Part shown: in pieces, positions 36,708-50,117 of the stretch | Layout: each line of letters starts with the position of its first letter | Position numbering within the stretch: position 1 is the first letter of the stretch | Program-made: the position numbers and the translations under genes | The notes under the pieces: model-generated | The model's input: the letters and a program-made list of their open reading frames with translations, nothing else | The model's database searches: none | What the model was told of the DNA's origin: nothing | NCBI GenBank assembly: GCA_945643635.1 | Contig: CALZFC010000251.1 | Span: forward strand, 117,501-181,500 | Length of the DNA: 64,000 nt | Origin: Allodiplogaster sudhausi | Taxonomy: Eukaryota > Nematoda > Chromadorea > Rhabditida > Diplogasteridae | Direction: 5' to 3'

Positions 36708-37958
36708 GTCCTCCTCTACCAAAATACCGTCAATGTAATCAACCGCCCCCCCCCCCCACCACTCACCCATTTGCATGATATAGTGGGGGGTATAGAATCC
36801 CGAATCCCATATTCCGCAATTCATCTATCCCTCATCTACCCTATTTTCGTAAGCATATCCCTATTCCCCCTTTCATTCATAATACCCTCCATACATTAAT
36901 GTCTGTTGATGCGCAAATCAAAAAGCGATAGCTACTTTTTCATCTACACAACAAATCTCAAAGAGAGGGGGAGAGAGAGAATAAAGAATAGATAACACAT
37001 GCAGTGAAATTAATCCCTTCTTCCCAAAGCACCTTCATTCATTCGTTTGCATAGCAAGATAAAGCAGGAGTCCGGATTCAGTGCTCCTTCCCCCACTCTC
37101 TCGGCTGCCCTCTCTCAGTCTCTGGATCTCGCGATCTCTCTCGACCTCGTTCTCACATCTCAGTCTCTCTCTTTCTCTCTCAATCTATCTGTCCATTATT
37201 GTCCCTTATCCTTTTTATGTGTTTAGCATCTCGGTTTACGTGTGAATGTTTGAGAGCATTGTGTAAATGTGTATCTTGGCAGCAATGTTTTTAGTGCTAC
37301 CGTATTATGTGATAATGCAAAGTCGTAAAAGTCGTTGAATGCGTAGGAAACTCGCAATTGACGAAATTGGCGACACAAGACACAGAAATGCATTTTACGC
37401 CGAGGATTGGTTGAAGATGAAGGATTGAAGATGGATAATATGCAAATAGAAATAGTACTTCCGCTGCTAGTGATGATATAATATTAACTTAAAAGCCAGT
37501 TCGTTCGCGTGCAAAGCGAATAAACAATCTTCATGTCTCGAGGCAGAACCCTTCTTCTGGAAAGTTCGTCTAGACCGGGGGTGCAATTCGGACGCAGAAG
37601 ATGGCGGCCTCTTTCAGAATCCTCTGGAATCTGCTAGGAGCTGGGAGCGGAATACTGTTCCTTCAGGAAACGTGTTCCCAGTTCCGAGGAAGCAGAAGTC
37701 GGCACCTTCCGGGAAACAAGCGTTTAGCGACTTGCAACATATTATAAGGTGCTTCGAAGCTCCGATTTGCATGGAAAATCACATGGGAGGACTAGTCGAG
37801 AAATATTTTTTTCCAGTTATGATCTGATACTTTAGAGAGAGAGTTAAGGTGAGAGAAAAAGAGTAGAGTGAACAGTGAGAGTTGAGAGGGGCTTTCGAGA
37901 TGAGAGGGAGCGAGGAATAAGAGAGAGAAAGAGAGAGAGTGAGAGGAGAGAGAGCAAG

Positions 37959-38001
<43 letters not shown>

Positions 38002-38116
38002 GAGAGAGATATAGAAGAAAGGGAGAGAAGAGAGCGAGAGAAAGAGAATGCAGGAAAGAGAGAGAGAGAGAGATAGAGAGTGAGAGAGAGAGAGAGGGCA
38101 TGTTGTTATGAGAACA

Positions 38117-38892
38117 CAGGGTGAATGCGTGAGTTATTCTCTGACGACTTTGCTTGCAACGTCATGTCCAATGGTTTCTCTACTCTATTTTCATGTCCAT
38201 TTTAAGTCCATACACTTTTTTTTGTCTCGAACGAATTCGTGGGCATCCCTCAACAAAGCTGCAAAAGAGAGTAGAATGAGAATATAATGAAATGAGAATA
38301 ACTTATCGGTGCATACTTGTCCATTCTAGTACACGAGTATTCATGCCACGAGCTTCTCCTTCCTCACTCTACTAGAATACTTGCGGTTAAAGAGATCTCT
38401 TCCCGAAAGGTGCACGGAGTGAATTAGAAGGAGAATGATGAAGACTCCTGGGAAACACCGGCGAAGTTTATAAGCTTGAATTCAATTATATTATATGTAT
38501 AATACGTCTTCTAGCAATAAACGCATTCATAGGAAAAATCTTGATGCAGAGGTTACGGAGTACTTTATAAAACGGGTTGCATATATTGTACAACTTATTT
38601 CATACGAAGGTGCAAACAACAGGTGCCAAATGAGAAGAGAATATATAAAGTACATATGTAAAAGCACTCATCGTCAGTAAGAATAAAAAAAAAACTTTTG
38701 ACAGAGAAACAAAATAAGGTAAACACAAATATTTAATACAGAAAATATCAGCTTTAATTAAATTATCCATTTAAAAAGGCGCTATTAGATGGTGACAGGA
38801 ATTGAGTTGGAGAGAGAGAGAGAGAGAAATAGAAAAGGAGGGAGCGATAGAATGAGATTCTCTGCCTCTCGCTGTACTTATTCCTCTCCCTC

Positions 38893-38941
<49 letters not shown>

Positions 38942-40547
38942 ACCTCTCTCTCCCTCCCAACACTTTTTCCTTAGCATCTCTCTTTCTCACTCAATCTCTC
39001 TGTCACCAAGTAATATCGCCTTTTTAGAAGGTCTTTTGATTTAAGCTTCAAGGAAACCGTTTAGCCGCCGCAAAGTGGCCAATATCCAGATTTATCGTAT
39101 AAGTTTGAAGAAGTACTTATAACATAATTAAAAGCAAGCTTTTTACAAATTTCCGTTTTTTCCAAGCGACTTTCTCATTTTACCCTCCTGAAAGGTGCAC
39201 GGAGAGAGAAAGGGAATGTTGAAGGCACTACTGTGCAACAGAGAACTTCAGAAGCTCTCAATTATGCCAATCATACGTCTTCTACAACAACTTGGCAAGA
39301 AGTCATCATTTGTGAATTGTGCACAACTTGTTTCATATAAATGGCCAATATGCGAACCACATGTGTCAAATGGGAAGACAAAAATCAAGTTCGTAGAAAT
39401 ACTTGATGGAAAAAAGTCTGGTTGGCGAAGAAAAATTAAGGCAAACATTAATATTTAATGTTGAAAATATCAGCTATAATTAAAAGATCATTTAACAAGG
39501 CGATATTAGATCGTGACAGAAATTGAGTTGGAGAAGAGAGCCTGAGAGAGAGAAAGAGAAAGAAAACAGAGAACAAGAGAGAGAGGGAGAGAGAGTGAGA
39601 GAGAGAGAGAGTGAAAGTAAGAGAAAGAGAGGGAGAGAGGGAGAGAGAAAAGAGAGAAAGAGAGAAATACCATGTGATACGGAACAAGAAAGAGATGGAA
39701 ATTTCATAGGCAGACTTGAAATGTCGCGATAGATATCGTTGATGTCCTTGGATGTAGTAGGTACGTCCCCGTTCTGCCACAGAAAGTGAGCTGACCTTCT
39801 AGAATAAACAGGGACAGAGAGAGATAAATATAGAAAAAAAGAGAACGAGATAGTGAGATAAAATTAGAGAGAAAGAGAACGAGAAAAAGAGAGCGAAACG
39901 GTTTGTTTAATATGGAAAACTTCTTTCATAAGAACGACCAACATGCAAAGCACATGTGTCGAATGAGAAGACAAAAATAAATTCGTAAAAGCAATTATCA
40001 GCAAAAAAAAACTACTGGCAGAGAAAAATTGCAAATTGTGAATACTACGCACTTTTCAATCTGGACAGGACAAATAGGAGAGGGTGGGATGGAAAACTAA
40101 AAAGGAGGAGAAGAGTTGCTGATGTGAGATGCTTGAGTTTTTCTAGCAAGTCTTGTCACGATCGCCAAGTCGCAAGGGAGCAAAGCCGATTTAGATCCCC
40201 GACCGAAAAGCTTCAATTAGAAATCAGAAAAGACCGTAATTTCAAGTTGAACGAGTTGGAAAATTCAACAGATTTTCAGATAAAACTCACTTGTCATCCA
40301 CATTTTCGTTAGTAATCAATTTATTTTGCACTTTACAAAAAGTCAGACTACATCTCGATGCATTGGTAAGCTGCATGTTACAAGGTGCTTTTAGGCTCCG
40401 ATGAGCATGGAAAACCACATGGGAGGATTTCGTAATGTTTCGGCACAACTCGACTTTTTTTTCTAAAATAATGGTTTGCTAGCGTTGAGAAAATTAAGAA
40501 AGTGAGTTGTAAGAGGGAGAGAGAAAGGGATGGAGAGAGAGAGGGGG

Positions 40548-40587
<40 letters not shown>

Positions 40588-40840
40588 TCTTGAGAAAACA
40601 GCGAGAGTTGAGAGGGGCGAGAGAGATGGAAGAGAACGAGGAATGAGAGAGAGAAGAGAGAGAAGAGAGAGAGAGAGAGGACAGACAGGAGAGAGAGGTT
40701 ATTGTTAGGAGGCAAACGTCGTTCTCTGACGACTTTGCTTGCAACGTCATTTCAACGGTTTCTCACCATTCCTTCATGCATTCTTTTTATGTCTATTATA
40801 AGAAAGAGAGAAAAGAGAGGGAGACAGAGAGGGAGAGACA

Positions 40841-40874
<34 letters not shown>

Positions 40875-43036
40875 AGAGAAGAGAGAGACTCAGACAGAGG
40901 GAGACAGAGAGAGATGCGGTACGAATATGGAAATTAGATGATGAACAAATTCTTTAATGTCTATTTTAAGTGTTGCAGACCCTTTTTGTCTGGCGAATTT
41001 GTGGGCATCCCTCAGCAAGTGGAAAATGAGCAACTTGACTTTACTCGGCTTAAACTTGTTCCACAAGCAACCATTCCTCAAGCTTCTCCTTGCTCTGCTA
41101 GAACACTTGAGGATGAAGATGTCTCCTTAAAAGGTGCACGGAGAAGAATTAGAAAGGAAGTGTTGAAGGCACTAGGGAGCCACAGAGAACTACAGAAGCT
41201 ATCAATTCAATATGTCATTCGTACGCTTTATAGAAGCAGTTATGTTGAACGCAGCATTTGTGAACTGTGCACAACTTCTTTCATAAGAACGGCCAACATG
41301 CAAACCACATGTGTCAAAGGAGAAGACAAAAAAACAAGTTCGTAGAAATACTTGATTGGAAACAAATTCTGTTTGGTGTGGAAAAATTAAGGCAAACACT
41401 ATTATTTAATGTAGAAAATATCAGCTTAAATCAAAAGACCATCTAGAATGGCGGTATTGAAACATATTGTGGGCTGAGAGTGTGAGAGAGGGAGAAATGG
41501 AGAGAGTGAGAGAAAGATAGAGAAAAAAAACGGGAAAAAGAGAGCGAATGAGAAGGAGATAAATAGAGAGAGAAAAAAGGCAAACACAAATATTAAATGT
41601 AGAAAATATCAGCTTATGGCTAAATCAAAAGACCATTTAGACAGGCGATGCAAGATGGTGACAGGGATTCAGTTGGAAAAGGATGATTGTCAAATTGGAT
41701 TCAGAAAAGACTGTAATCAAGTTGAATCAACGGATTGCTTATTTTGCAAACTTCTTTCATACGAACGGCTAACATGCAAACCACAGGTATCAAATGAGAA
41801 GACAAAAATCGAGTTCCTAGAAGCACTTTATTAGCAAGAAGTAAAAAAACTTCTGACAGAGAAAAAATAAGGCAAACACAAATATTAAATGTAGACAATA
41901 TCAGCTTTAATTAAAAGACCATTTAAAAGCGATACTAGATGGTGACAGGAATTGAGTTGGAGAGAGAGAGAGAGAAAGAGATAGAGAGAGAGAGAGAGAA
42001 AGAAAGAGAGAGTGAGAGAGGAGATGAAAGAGAGAGAGAGAGAGAGTGAAAGAGAGAGAGAGAGCTTATTGTTATGAGGCGTACGTTGTTCTCTGACAAG
42101 TTTGCCTGCAACGTCATTTCAATTGTTTCTCACTATTCTTTCATCCTTTATTTTTATTTCTATTTTAAATCCAGCAGAGTTTTTTGTCTGGAACGAATTC
42201 GTGGGCATCCCTCAGCAAGGCTGCAGAAGAGTGCAAAGAATGAAAATTGACATAACTTGCCCATTCTTGTTCAGGAGAAATCATCATGCCACGAGCTTTT
42301 CCTTATGCACTCCTGGAATACTTGAATTTGACGAGATCTCCTCCCGAAAAATGCACACGGAGAGAATTAAAAGGAGAAAGAACAATATATGAAGACACAA
42401 GGAAACAAGAACAAGTTTTGAGGCATTCTTTCAGTTATATCTTTCTCATTCATGTCTTATAAATTACATTTATAATATAAAGTCCGGTCAATGAGGGAAT
42501 CAACGGATTGCTTGATCCGCACAACTTCTTTCATAGCCAAGGCCAACATGCAACCACATGTGTCCAATGAGAAGAGAAAAATAAAATTCGTAAGAGTTAT
42601 TTATCAGCAAACAATATTCTGAAAAAAAGGCAAACACAAATATTAAATGTAGAAAATATCAGCTAAAATCAAAAGACCATCTAAAATGGTGATATCAGAT
42701 GAGAGAGAGAGAGAGAGAGAGAGAAAGTGTTCACCCGGTAGAGGTGATGGCACCGGCCGAAGAGGTTCAATTTGGATTCAGAAAAGACTGTAATCGGGTT
42801 GAACGAATAGGTAGAAAATAAAAGAAACTTTCAGGTAAAACGAAATTGTCGTTCCCATTTTCGTTAATATCCATTTTATTCTACAAATATGAAATAACAA
42901 TCAAGCGAATAGCTTCATGTTGCACGGTGCTTTTAGGCAAGCATGGAAAAACCACATGGTAGGATTGGAATGTTTCGCAACAACTCGACTTTTCCTCTTG
43001 TAAGTGCTGAGAATATTAAGCAAGTGGGAGGAAAAA

Positions 43037-43067
<31 letters not shown>

Positions 43068-43202
43068 GCGAGTGAGAAAGAGAAAGGGAAAGGGAAATAA
43101 AGAGAGGTTGAAAAGAGAGTAGAAAGAAAACAGCGAGATTTGAGAGGGCGCGAGAGAGATGAGAGAGAGCGATTAATAAGAGAGAGCAAAGAGAGGAGAG
43201 AT

Positions 43203-43247
<45 letters not shown>

Positions 43248-43368
43248 AAGGTGGGATAAAAGAGAGTAGTGAGAAAACATTGAGATTTGATAGTGGCGAG
43301 AGAGATGAAAGGGAGCGAGGAATGAGAGAGCAAAGAGGGAGAGAGAGAATGAAAGAGATAGAGAGAGT

Positions 43369-43414
<46 letters not shown>

Positions 43415-43790
43415 AAGAGAGAGAGAGAGAGAGCAGTGAGAGCATATTGTTAGGAGGCGTGAGTTGTTCTCTGACGACTTTTTGCTTGCAACGTCGTTTC
43501 AATGGCTTCTCACCTTTCTTTCATGCCCAATTTTTATGTCTATTTCAAGTCCACAATGTTTTTGTCTGGCGTATTCCTGGACACTACTCAAAGCTGCAAA
43601 AGAGCGTATTAGAATGAGTGACTTAACTTTACATGCCCAATCATGAGACGTGCGTCTCCTTGTTATGCTAGAACACTTGAGGTTGAAGAAGATGCCCACC
43701 TGAAAGGTGCACGGATAGTATTAGAAGGAGAAAGATGAAGTCACTTGGGAAAAAATGGAAATGTTTAAAAAGCTTGCTTTTAATTATTAG
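38117..43790 (+). repeat. Tandem array of a ~1.37 kb unit with GA tracts
   Basis: The module starting TCTCTGACGACTTTGCTTGC recurs at about 38140, 40720, 42090 and 43466, the last three about 1.37 kb apart. The gap between the first two is about two units, with a partial copy at about 39190. Each unit holds, in order, module A, the GGTGCACGG block, a CACAACTTCTTTCATA block, the GGCAAACACAAATATTTAAT block, GATCGTGACAGGAATTGAG, a GA tract of variable length, and a GCATGGAAAACCACATGG block in some units. Copies are diverged and locally rearranged, with extra short repeats at about 41580-41970. No coding capacity is seen; GA ORFs are artefacts. Confidence 0.85.
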
Positions 43791-43805
43791 ATTAGAGAAT
43801 AGCAG

Positions 43806-46221
43806 CTTAAGAGAGCCTGTCTGAGATACTCAACCATGAGGTGGATGGGAACAAAAATATTTTTTGATTTTAATTTCCCTTATAGGGCTTAAGTAGCATC
43901 GTGAGAGCTTCCAAAAAACATTTTTTTCAAAAATTATTCTGAAGGTATGACTACAGTATGCCTTGATTTACTGAAAATATTCATTTGACCATAAAGTTCG
44001 TAAAAGCCAACCAAACTTAATTTTGAAAGTATCGTTAGATTCGTCATCGAAAGGCGCATAAAAGTGCGTAAACAAGTTTTTAATTAAAGTTTCATTAAAA
44101 GGTCGAAATGAGCACTTATATTATTGGAATGTGTCATTAGAGACCTTAGCAGTCATTTGGGTGCACTCTAACCATAACCATCTGAAAGAGCGTGATTTCT
44201 TACTTCTAGAAACTGAATTTCATGAGGATTCACCTTCGAGAACTTTACAATGTTCGGCAGTGAACACCTTTATGAGTTGTGGCAGGCTATTCAAAAAAAG
44301 GCCATAAAAGGTGTTAATCTCGCTCTTTTCAGAAATCAAACATACCATTGCGTTTGTAGTGTAGAAATGCATAAAATAGTCTACATAACCGTTTCATACG
44401 AGTACTTTTTCAATGGCTTTTTCGGCAAAAACTGTTTTTCTGGCCTGATGGCGAGAGAATAACACATGTACTGAGAAAACAAAGAAAGACTACGCCTAAT
44501 TACCTATGCCGCATGAAAGCCCAGTCTTTTATACCTGTAATATACCATCTACCTGACGAATTCATCTACGGGAAAGTTTACATATGTATGCTTGAACCGC
44601 GCACTCACAGTGCTTCTTGCGCGGAAAATCCCCTTTAACCTAGCTATCTGGCTTCATTCGCGATATTGGTTGAAGTGGTTCATAGCATCTTATTCACCAC
44701 GTCCTGACACACAAAAAGAAGCCGTAGCTATTTTAAATTCTTGGATCTTCACTTTTATTTTCGGCAGAAACTCTTTTTGCCTCTATGTGCAAGAGACAGA
44801 AATGTGGCTGTACTCAGAAAAATATGGAAGACTACACCTAAATAAGCATTCTATATGAAAGCCAAGACTTTTTTGTGCAGAATATACTTCTTTAAGACAG
44901 CCTGTCAGTTTCGCTACGAATCGAAAAGCAACACAAACTCGAGACAACACAATGGATATTCACCAGTTCACCGCGAATATTCACCGTGCGAATTGGAATA
45001 TTCGAATGATGCTCAATTCGAATATTCCAATTCACGCGGTGAATTGGTAAATATCCATTGTGTTTTCTCGAGTTTGCGTTGCTTTTCGTTTCGTAGCGAA
45101 ACTGACAGGCTGTCTTAAAGAAGTATATTCTGCACAAAAAAGTCTTGGCTTTCATATAGAATGCTTATTTAAGTGTAGTCTTCCATATTCATATTTTTCT
45201 GAGTACAGCCATATTTCTCTCTCTTGCACATAGGGACAAAAAGACTTTCTGCCGAAAATAAAAGTGAAGATCCAAGAATTTAAAGTAGCTACGGCGTCTT
45301 TTTTGTGTGTCAGGATGTGGAGAATAAGATGCTATGAAACACTTCAACCAATATCGCGAATGAAGCCAGATAGCTAGGTTAAAGGGGATTTTCCGGGCAA
45401 GCCTCACTGTGAATGCGCGGTTCAAACATACATATGTAAACTTTCCCGTAGACGAATTCAGCAGGAAGATAGTATATTACAGGTAGAAAAGACTGGGCTT
45501 TCATGTGGAATAGGTAATTAGGCGTAGTCTTTCTTTGTTTTCTGACTACGTGCGTTAATCTCACGTCATCAGGCTAGAAAAAACAGTTTTTGCCGAAAAA
45601 GTCATTGAAAAAGTACTCGTATGAAAAGGTTATGTAGACTATTTTATGCATTTCTACACTACAAACGCAATGGTATGTTTGATTTCTGAAAAGAGCGAGA
45701 TTAACACCTTTTATGGCCTTTTTTGAATAGCCTGCCACAACTCATAAAGGTGTTCACTGCCGAACATTGTAAAGTTCCCGAAGGCGAATCCTCATGACAT
45801 TCAGTTTCTAGAGGTAATCAATGACGCTCTTTCAGATGGTTATGGTTAGAGTGCACTCAAATGCTGCTAAGGTCTCTAATGACACATTCCAATAATATAA
45901 GTGCTCATTTCGACCTTTTAATGAAACTTTAATCAAAAACTTGTTTAGGCACATTTATGCGCCTTTCGATGACGAATCTAACGATACTTTCAAAATTAAG
46001 TTTGGTTGGCTTTTACAAACTTTATGGTCAAATGAATATTTTCGGTAAATCAAGGCATACTGTAGTTATACCTTCAAAATAATTTTTGAAAAAAATGTTT
46101 TTTGGAAGCTCTCATGATGCTGCATGACCCCTGAAAAGTAAATTAAAATCAAAAAATATTTTTGTTCCCATCCACCCTCTGCACTGGCCATGGTCGAATA
46201 TCTCAGACAGGCTCTCTTAAA
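43806..46221. repeat. P3: ~2.4 kb hairpin (foldback element)
   Basis: The left arm (43806-45005) starts GCTTAAGAGAGCCTGTCTGA, and the right arm (45018-46221) ends with its reverse complement bar one base. The centre stem GAATTGGAATATTCGA (44990-45005) pairs with 45018-45033 around a 12-base loop. Arms differ by scattered substitutions and small indels, so the copies are not brand-new. ORFs of 60-90 codons are mirrored and unrecognised. The left end interrupts an array unit. A foldback/MITE-like transposon is possible, but I could not identify a target-site duplication. Confidence 0.85.
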
Positions 46222-46536
46222 CCAAAATACGCTGTATTTTAGAGCATAAGAGTTCGGAATCTAGATGGTCTGGCCAGATCGAATAAGCTTCAATTGAAAG
46301 TGTAAATGAGAGCATTTAATTGGAACTAGAGCAAAGGAGTGTAAATTTTGTTTAAAAAAACATATTATGTGGTGGGAGATTATTGGAAAAAGAGGCAGAG
46401 AAGCGGAGAAAAAAAGTGAACTTATGAGAGAGAAGTTACGAGAGAGAGAGAGAGTTAGAGAGAGATAGAAAAGAGGGAAAGAGAAACATCGTGCATTTGG
46501 CAAGAAAGAGAGAAAGAGAGGGATGGAGAGAGAGAA

Positions 46537-46585
<49 letters not shown>

Positions 46586-47221
46586 ACTAGAGAGTGAATT
46601 GAGGAATTCATAAGACGTATGTTCCGGAGTTGGCTGTTGAAATTAGATGAAACTTTTTTTTTGCATTTAATTTATACACAAGTACTTTCTCGTTTCCATG
46701 ATTCTTTTTTTTCATTTCTGACCATTCTCTCTCTCTCCCTCTCTCTCTCTCTCTTTCTCTTTGAAAAAAATTACCCGGTGCATCTCCTCAAAACACTTCG
46801 TATCGCCATGATTAAATGCATTTAATCTGAAATTTCAGCCGCAATCACTTTTCTAATATTAAAAGAATGACAATTTAATTATATTGCCAACTTTCACGAA
46901 ATATTTTAGTGTTTTTGGTCCGGGATGTTGATAGACCGGAAAAAGGAATTTGATATTCTTGTTGATGTACGGTCGCACCATAATATTAATGAAGTTTGAA
47001 ATTCTTCCTTGATTCCGTTAAGGAGTATTTTTCTACATGCTTTCTGCGCTCTCGTAATGTTTATTTATCGGCCATGTTCTGCTCTTTTTTAGTGCATGTT
47101 TAGTCGTCTTTTATTACGACAAAGTGCCTTTACACACTCTTGGTACCCGCCGCTTTGCCATGTCTCTCATTCGACGCTACTTATTCGGCCGTGTAACTAG
47201 ACGAGTAACATTGCTTCTCTA
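46222..47221. other. Region between P3 and NUDCD1
   Basis: AT-rich sequence with a GA tract at 46435-46590 and a short CT tract at 46727-46760. No gene recognised. The part from about 47120 could belong to the NUDCD1 promoter or an upstream untranslated exon. Confidence 0.5.
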
Positions 47222-47520
47222 CTTCTCCTTTTTCTTAACGGTCTTTCAAGAAAGTAGTACATTTCTATCGTTTTACTTATTCTCCTTTTTAAGCAGCCTT
47301 TCAAAGGATTCAATAAATATCTTTATTTTTTTATTTTTTTCTCAATTTTAAGCGGTCTTTCAATGATTCGGTTTATTTATATAGTTTAATTGTTCTCCTT
47401 TTTAAGCTGCCTTTCAAGGATTCAATGAATATCTTTATTGTTTTATTTATTCTCCTTTTTTAAGCATTCTCTGAAAGATTCAGTATATTTATATATAGTT
47501 TTTACTTATCCTTTTTTAAA
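47222..47520 (+). repeat. ~60 bp minisatellite upstream of NUDCD1
   Basis: About four to five diverged copies of a unit resembling CTCCTTTTTAAGCNGCCTTT followed by CAAGGATTCAATAAATATC, the last ending next to the NUDCD1 acceptor. The repeats place CTTTTTTAA-type pyrimidine runs just before the start. Confidence 0.8.
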
Positions 47521-47527
47521 CCGGGTT

Positions 47528-47536
47528 TTTTTCCAG
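47528..47536 (+). promoter_or_regulatory. 3' splice acceptor just before the NUDCD1 start codon
   Basis: TTTTTTCCAG is followed by one A and then the ATG. So close to the start, this is most simply a spliced-leader trans-splice site; an acceptor of a 5' UTR intron is the alternative. Confidence 0.55.
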
Positions 47537-47537
47537 A

Positions 47538-50058
47538 ATGCCGGACGCCTCCGAAGCGGAAGCTGCTGACAGCGTCGCTGAGCAGCAGGAGCAGGAGCAG
47601 CAGCAGCAGGCTCAGACGCCCCAGATCGAGCTCGTCGACCTCGTGCCCGATGAGTCTCTCCGCTCGCTCAACTTCGAGACGTACAAACTGACGCACGAGC
47701 CGCCACTCGCCACGCATCGCACGCGTCTGCCGCAGCTGAGTCAGTTGTGACCAGGGAGGTCGAAAAGCGCTCGGGCTTGGGCACAAATAATAGGCTACTG
47801 GGCTCCGAGCCTGATTTTGGACATTGCCTGGTTACGAATTGCCTTTCAGAAGCGCATAAAAATTGTTATGTGTTTTTTTAATCAGTTGATTTATATTAAA
47901 GGAAAGAGCTGAGGAAACTAGTACTTTATTGAACGATATAATGTTGCAAATTCCTATATAATGAGGCAAAAGTAATGTATGATTCTGATGTATGAAGAGT
48001 TAATAATGTAAATTGTTATAAATGTAAAAAGAAAAGAGTGAGACCTTTTTCAGCCTTTCGTCATGAGCCATCGGAAGTGCAATTTTCCCTTCAACACATG
48101 AAGCTACTCACATCGCTCAACGCGCTTGTCATCGATCCGTACACGCTGAGATCGCCTGGTTTTTGTTTACCTATTCATTTATATCTATTCATTTGTAAAG
48201 TTGTTCCTTTTTATCATATATTAAAGAATTCTTTTTTTATGCGATATTAAAAAAAGAAGCCAAAATATTTGTTTATTATTAATTTTATAATAATTCCAGG
48301 GAAGATCAACATTTTCGTGGTGCTCGACGATGGCAACCTGCACATGTTCAAGTATGACGCAACTGTTAGTTTTCCTTTCTTCATTCATGACTTTTTTTTA
48401 CACTAGAAATATGAAATCTTATGAGAAAAACCGTGAAATTGGCATGCAATACTATATGAAATGTGAAAATGGAAAAGTTATATCCACACTTTTAATAGGT
48501 ATTTGTGAAATAGTGATATTGAGATGATATTGTAAATTGATGGGATATATTGTTAATTATCATTTTGTAAATGCAAAAGAACTGTACAAAAGTACTAACA
48601 TTCTGTGACTGCAAAAGTGCTGTACAAAAGTACTATCATTCTGTAACTGCAAAAGTATTGTACAAACGTACTTTTTCTATTCCTTCTCTCTCCTCCTCTT
48701 TCTAAGGCCTTCACCATCGGCGTCCTCGAGCAAGTGTGCATGCTCTTCCCTCCGAGACGCGCCCTCTCCTTCCCGCCATCCGTGGCCTTCGTCTCGCACG
48801 AGTGCGCCGTGACATGTGACGGAGGCAGAGTGCTCTGCTTCTACGAGACATCCAATGATAGAAGGCAGTGGAAGGTGAGGAAGATACGGAGAGGACTAAC
48901 GTAGGCATCTAAAGAATAGAAAAGATTACTGTAGATTGCGGTAATTTAATTTACTGTATATTATGATAGTAGAAGTTAAGGAATATTCTCGACAGGGCTA
49001 CCGTAGTCTAAAGGAGTGCGGAAGATTACTGTAGAATGCTGTAATGAAATAGCTACAGCTTACATTTTTGAAGGTTAAAGATGAGTAATTCAGCTGCTGT
49101 TTATTAAACGGTATAAACACATGTCAAGCGTTCAGGTGGTTCAACGAATCATAAGTTGAATTTATATTGATGGATCTAAGAAATAAGTCAACTTTATAAT
49201 TGATTGTCTATGCAGTTAAAAAAAATACTTATTCTGACAAAGTTCATTCTAATAATTTGAATTTCTCCGCAACTACCGTAACCTGTGCCTTGAGAAATTC
49301 CACGAATGCCGCGTGGTGGGACCAGAGGCGCCCGCAGGGACGCAGCCAGGCTGTGATCGGCCGCCAGCTGGATGCGACTACGGATTCACCATTGCGGACA
49401 CGAGACTCGTCATTCAGAAGGCATCCATCGAAGTGCTCCTGCAGGTGAGAAGAGTGGCTTGTTTGTCGTGGAAAAAATGCGTTAATTGTTGGGCAGTAGA
49501 ATGGTTTATTGTTGGGTAGGAGAGGGGTCTATTGTATGGAGGAGAGGGCTTTAGAGTTGGGAGATAGTGGCTCTATTGTTCAGTCAACGGTGTTTTTTAA
49601 TCCATCAACTTATAGATAGCAATTTGCTATAGTTTAAGAGTGTTCATCTTATAGACGATTGGGAAAATTATTCAGTCAATCAAATCATCTCTCGACATCA
49701 GTTATCTTCATCAAAAAATTTATATTAAAGAATATATATTTATATTCCATTATGTGATTTATTAAAATAAATAATTTCTTTAATTCTTGAAAAGGCCGTC
49801 GTCGAGCGTCGCGCACGTGGTGCCGGAGATCGAATCAGTGGATTCGAGAATGTTCTCCGCTGGATTACGCTCAAGAATGTCGCAGGGGGTTAGAAGAAGA
49901 TTTATCCTGATTGTTTTCTGCCTGCACTCTATCATGGGTTTTCTTCAATTCTTTCTCTTTGATCACTCTATATCTCTCGCTCTTTCACCACCTCTCTTTC
50001 TCATTCTCTCGCTCTTTCGACCTTTCTCTCTCTGTCTCCCCCTTCTCTTTCATCGCCT

Positions 50059-50117
<59 letters not shown>

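Larger units (their letters stand above)
29052..38474 (-). repeat. Palindrome P2, right arm
   Basis: Mirror of the left arm. Its outer end runs without a break into the tandem array at 38.5-43.8 kb in the same unit orientation, whereas the left arm is cut off at 18200. This suggests the right arm keeps the original chromosomal context and the left arm is the inverted copy. Confidence 0.93.

Noticed and set aside
18200..38474. Palindromes as pure assembly artefacts
   Set aside because: Not excluded, but arm-specific indels, different spacers and the logical fit of the LTR halves argue for real structure. Needs long reads.
38117..43790. CRISPR-like repeat array
   Set aside because: Units are ~1.37 kb and diverged in a eukaryotic setting; no short regular repeats with unique spacers.
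47740..47880. Extra coding sequence after NUDCD1 exon 1
   Set aside because: The first frame hits TGA at once; the GC-rich stretch there does not match the family, and a phase-matched donor at 47740 joins exon 2 well.
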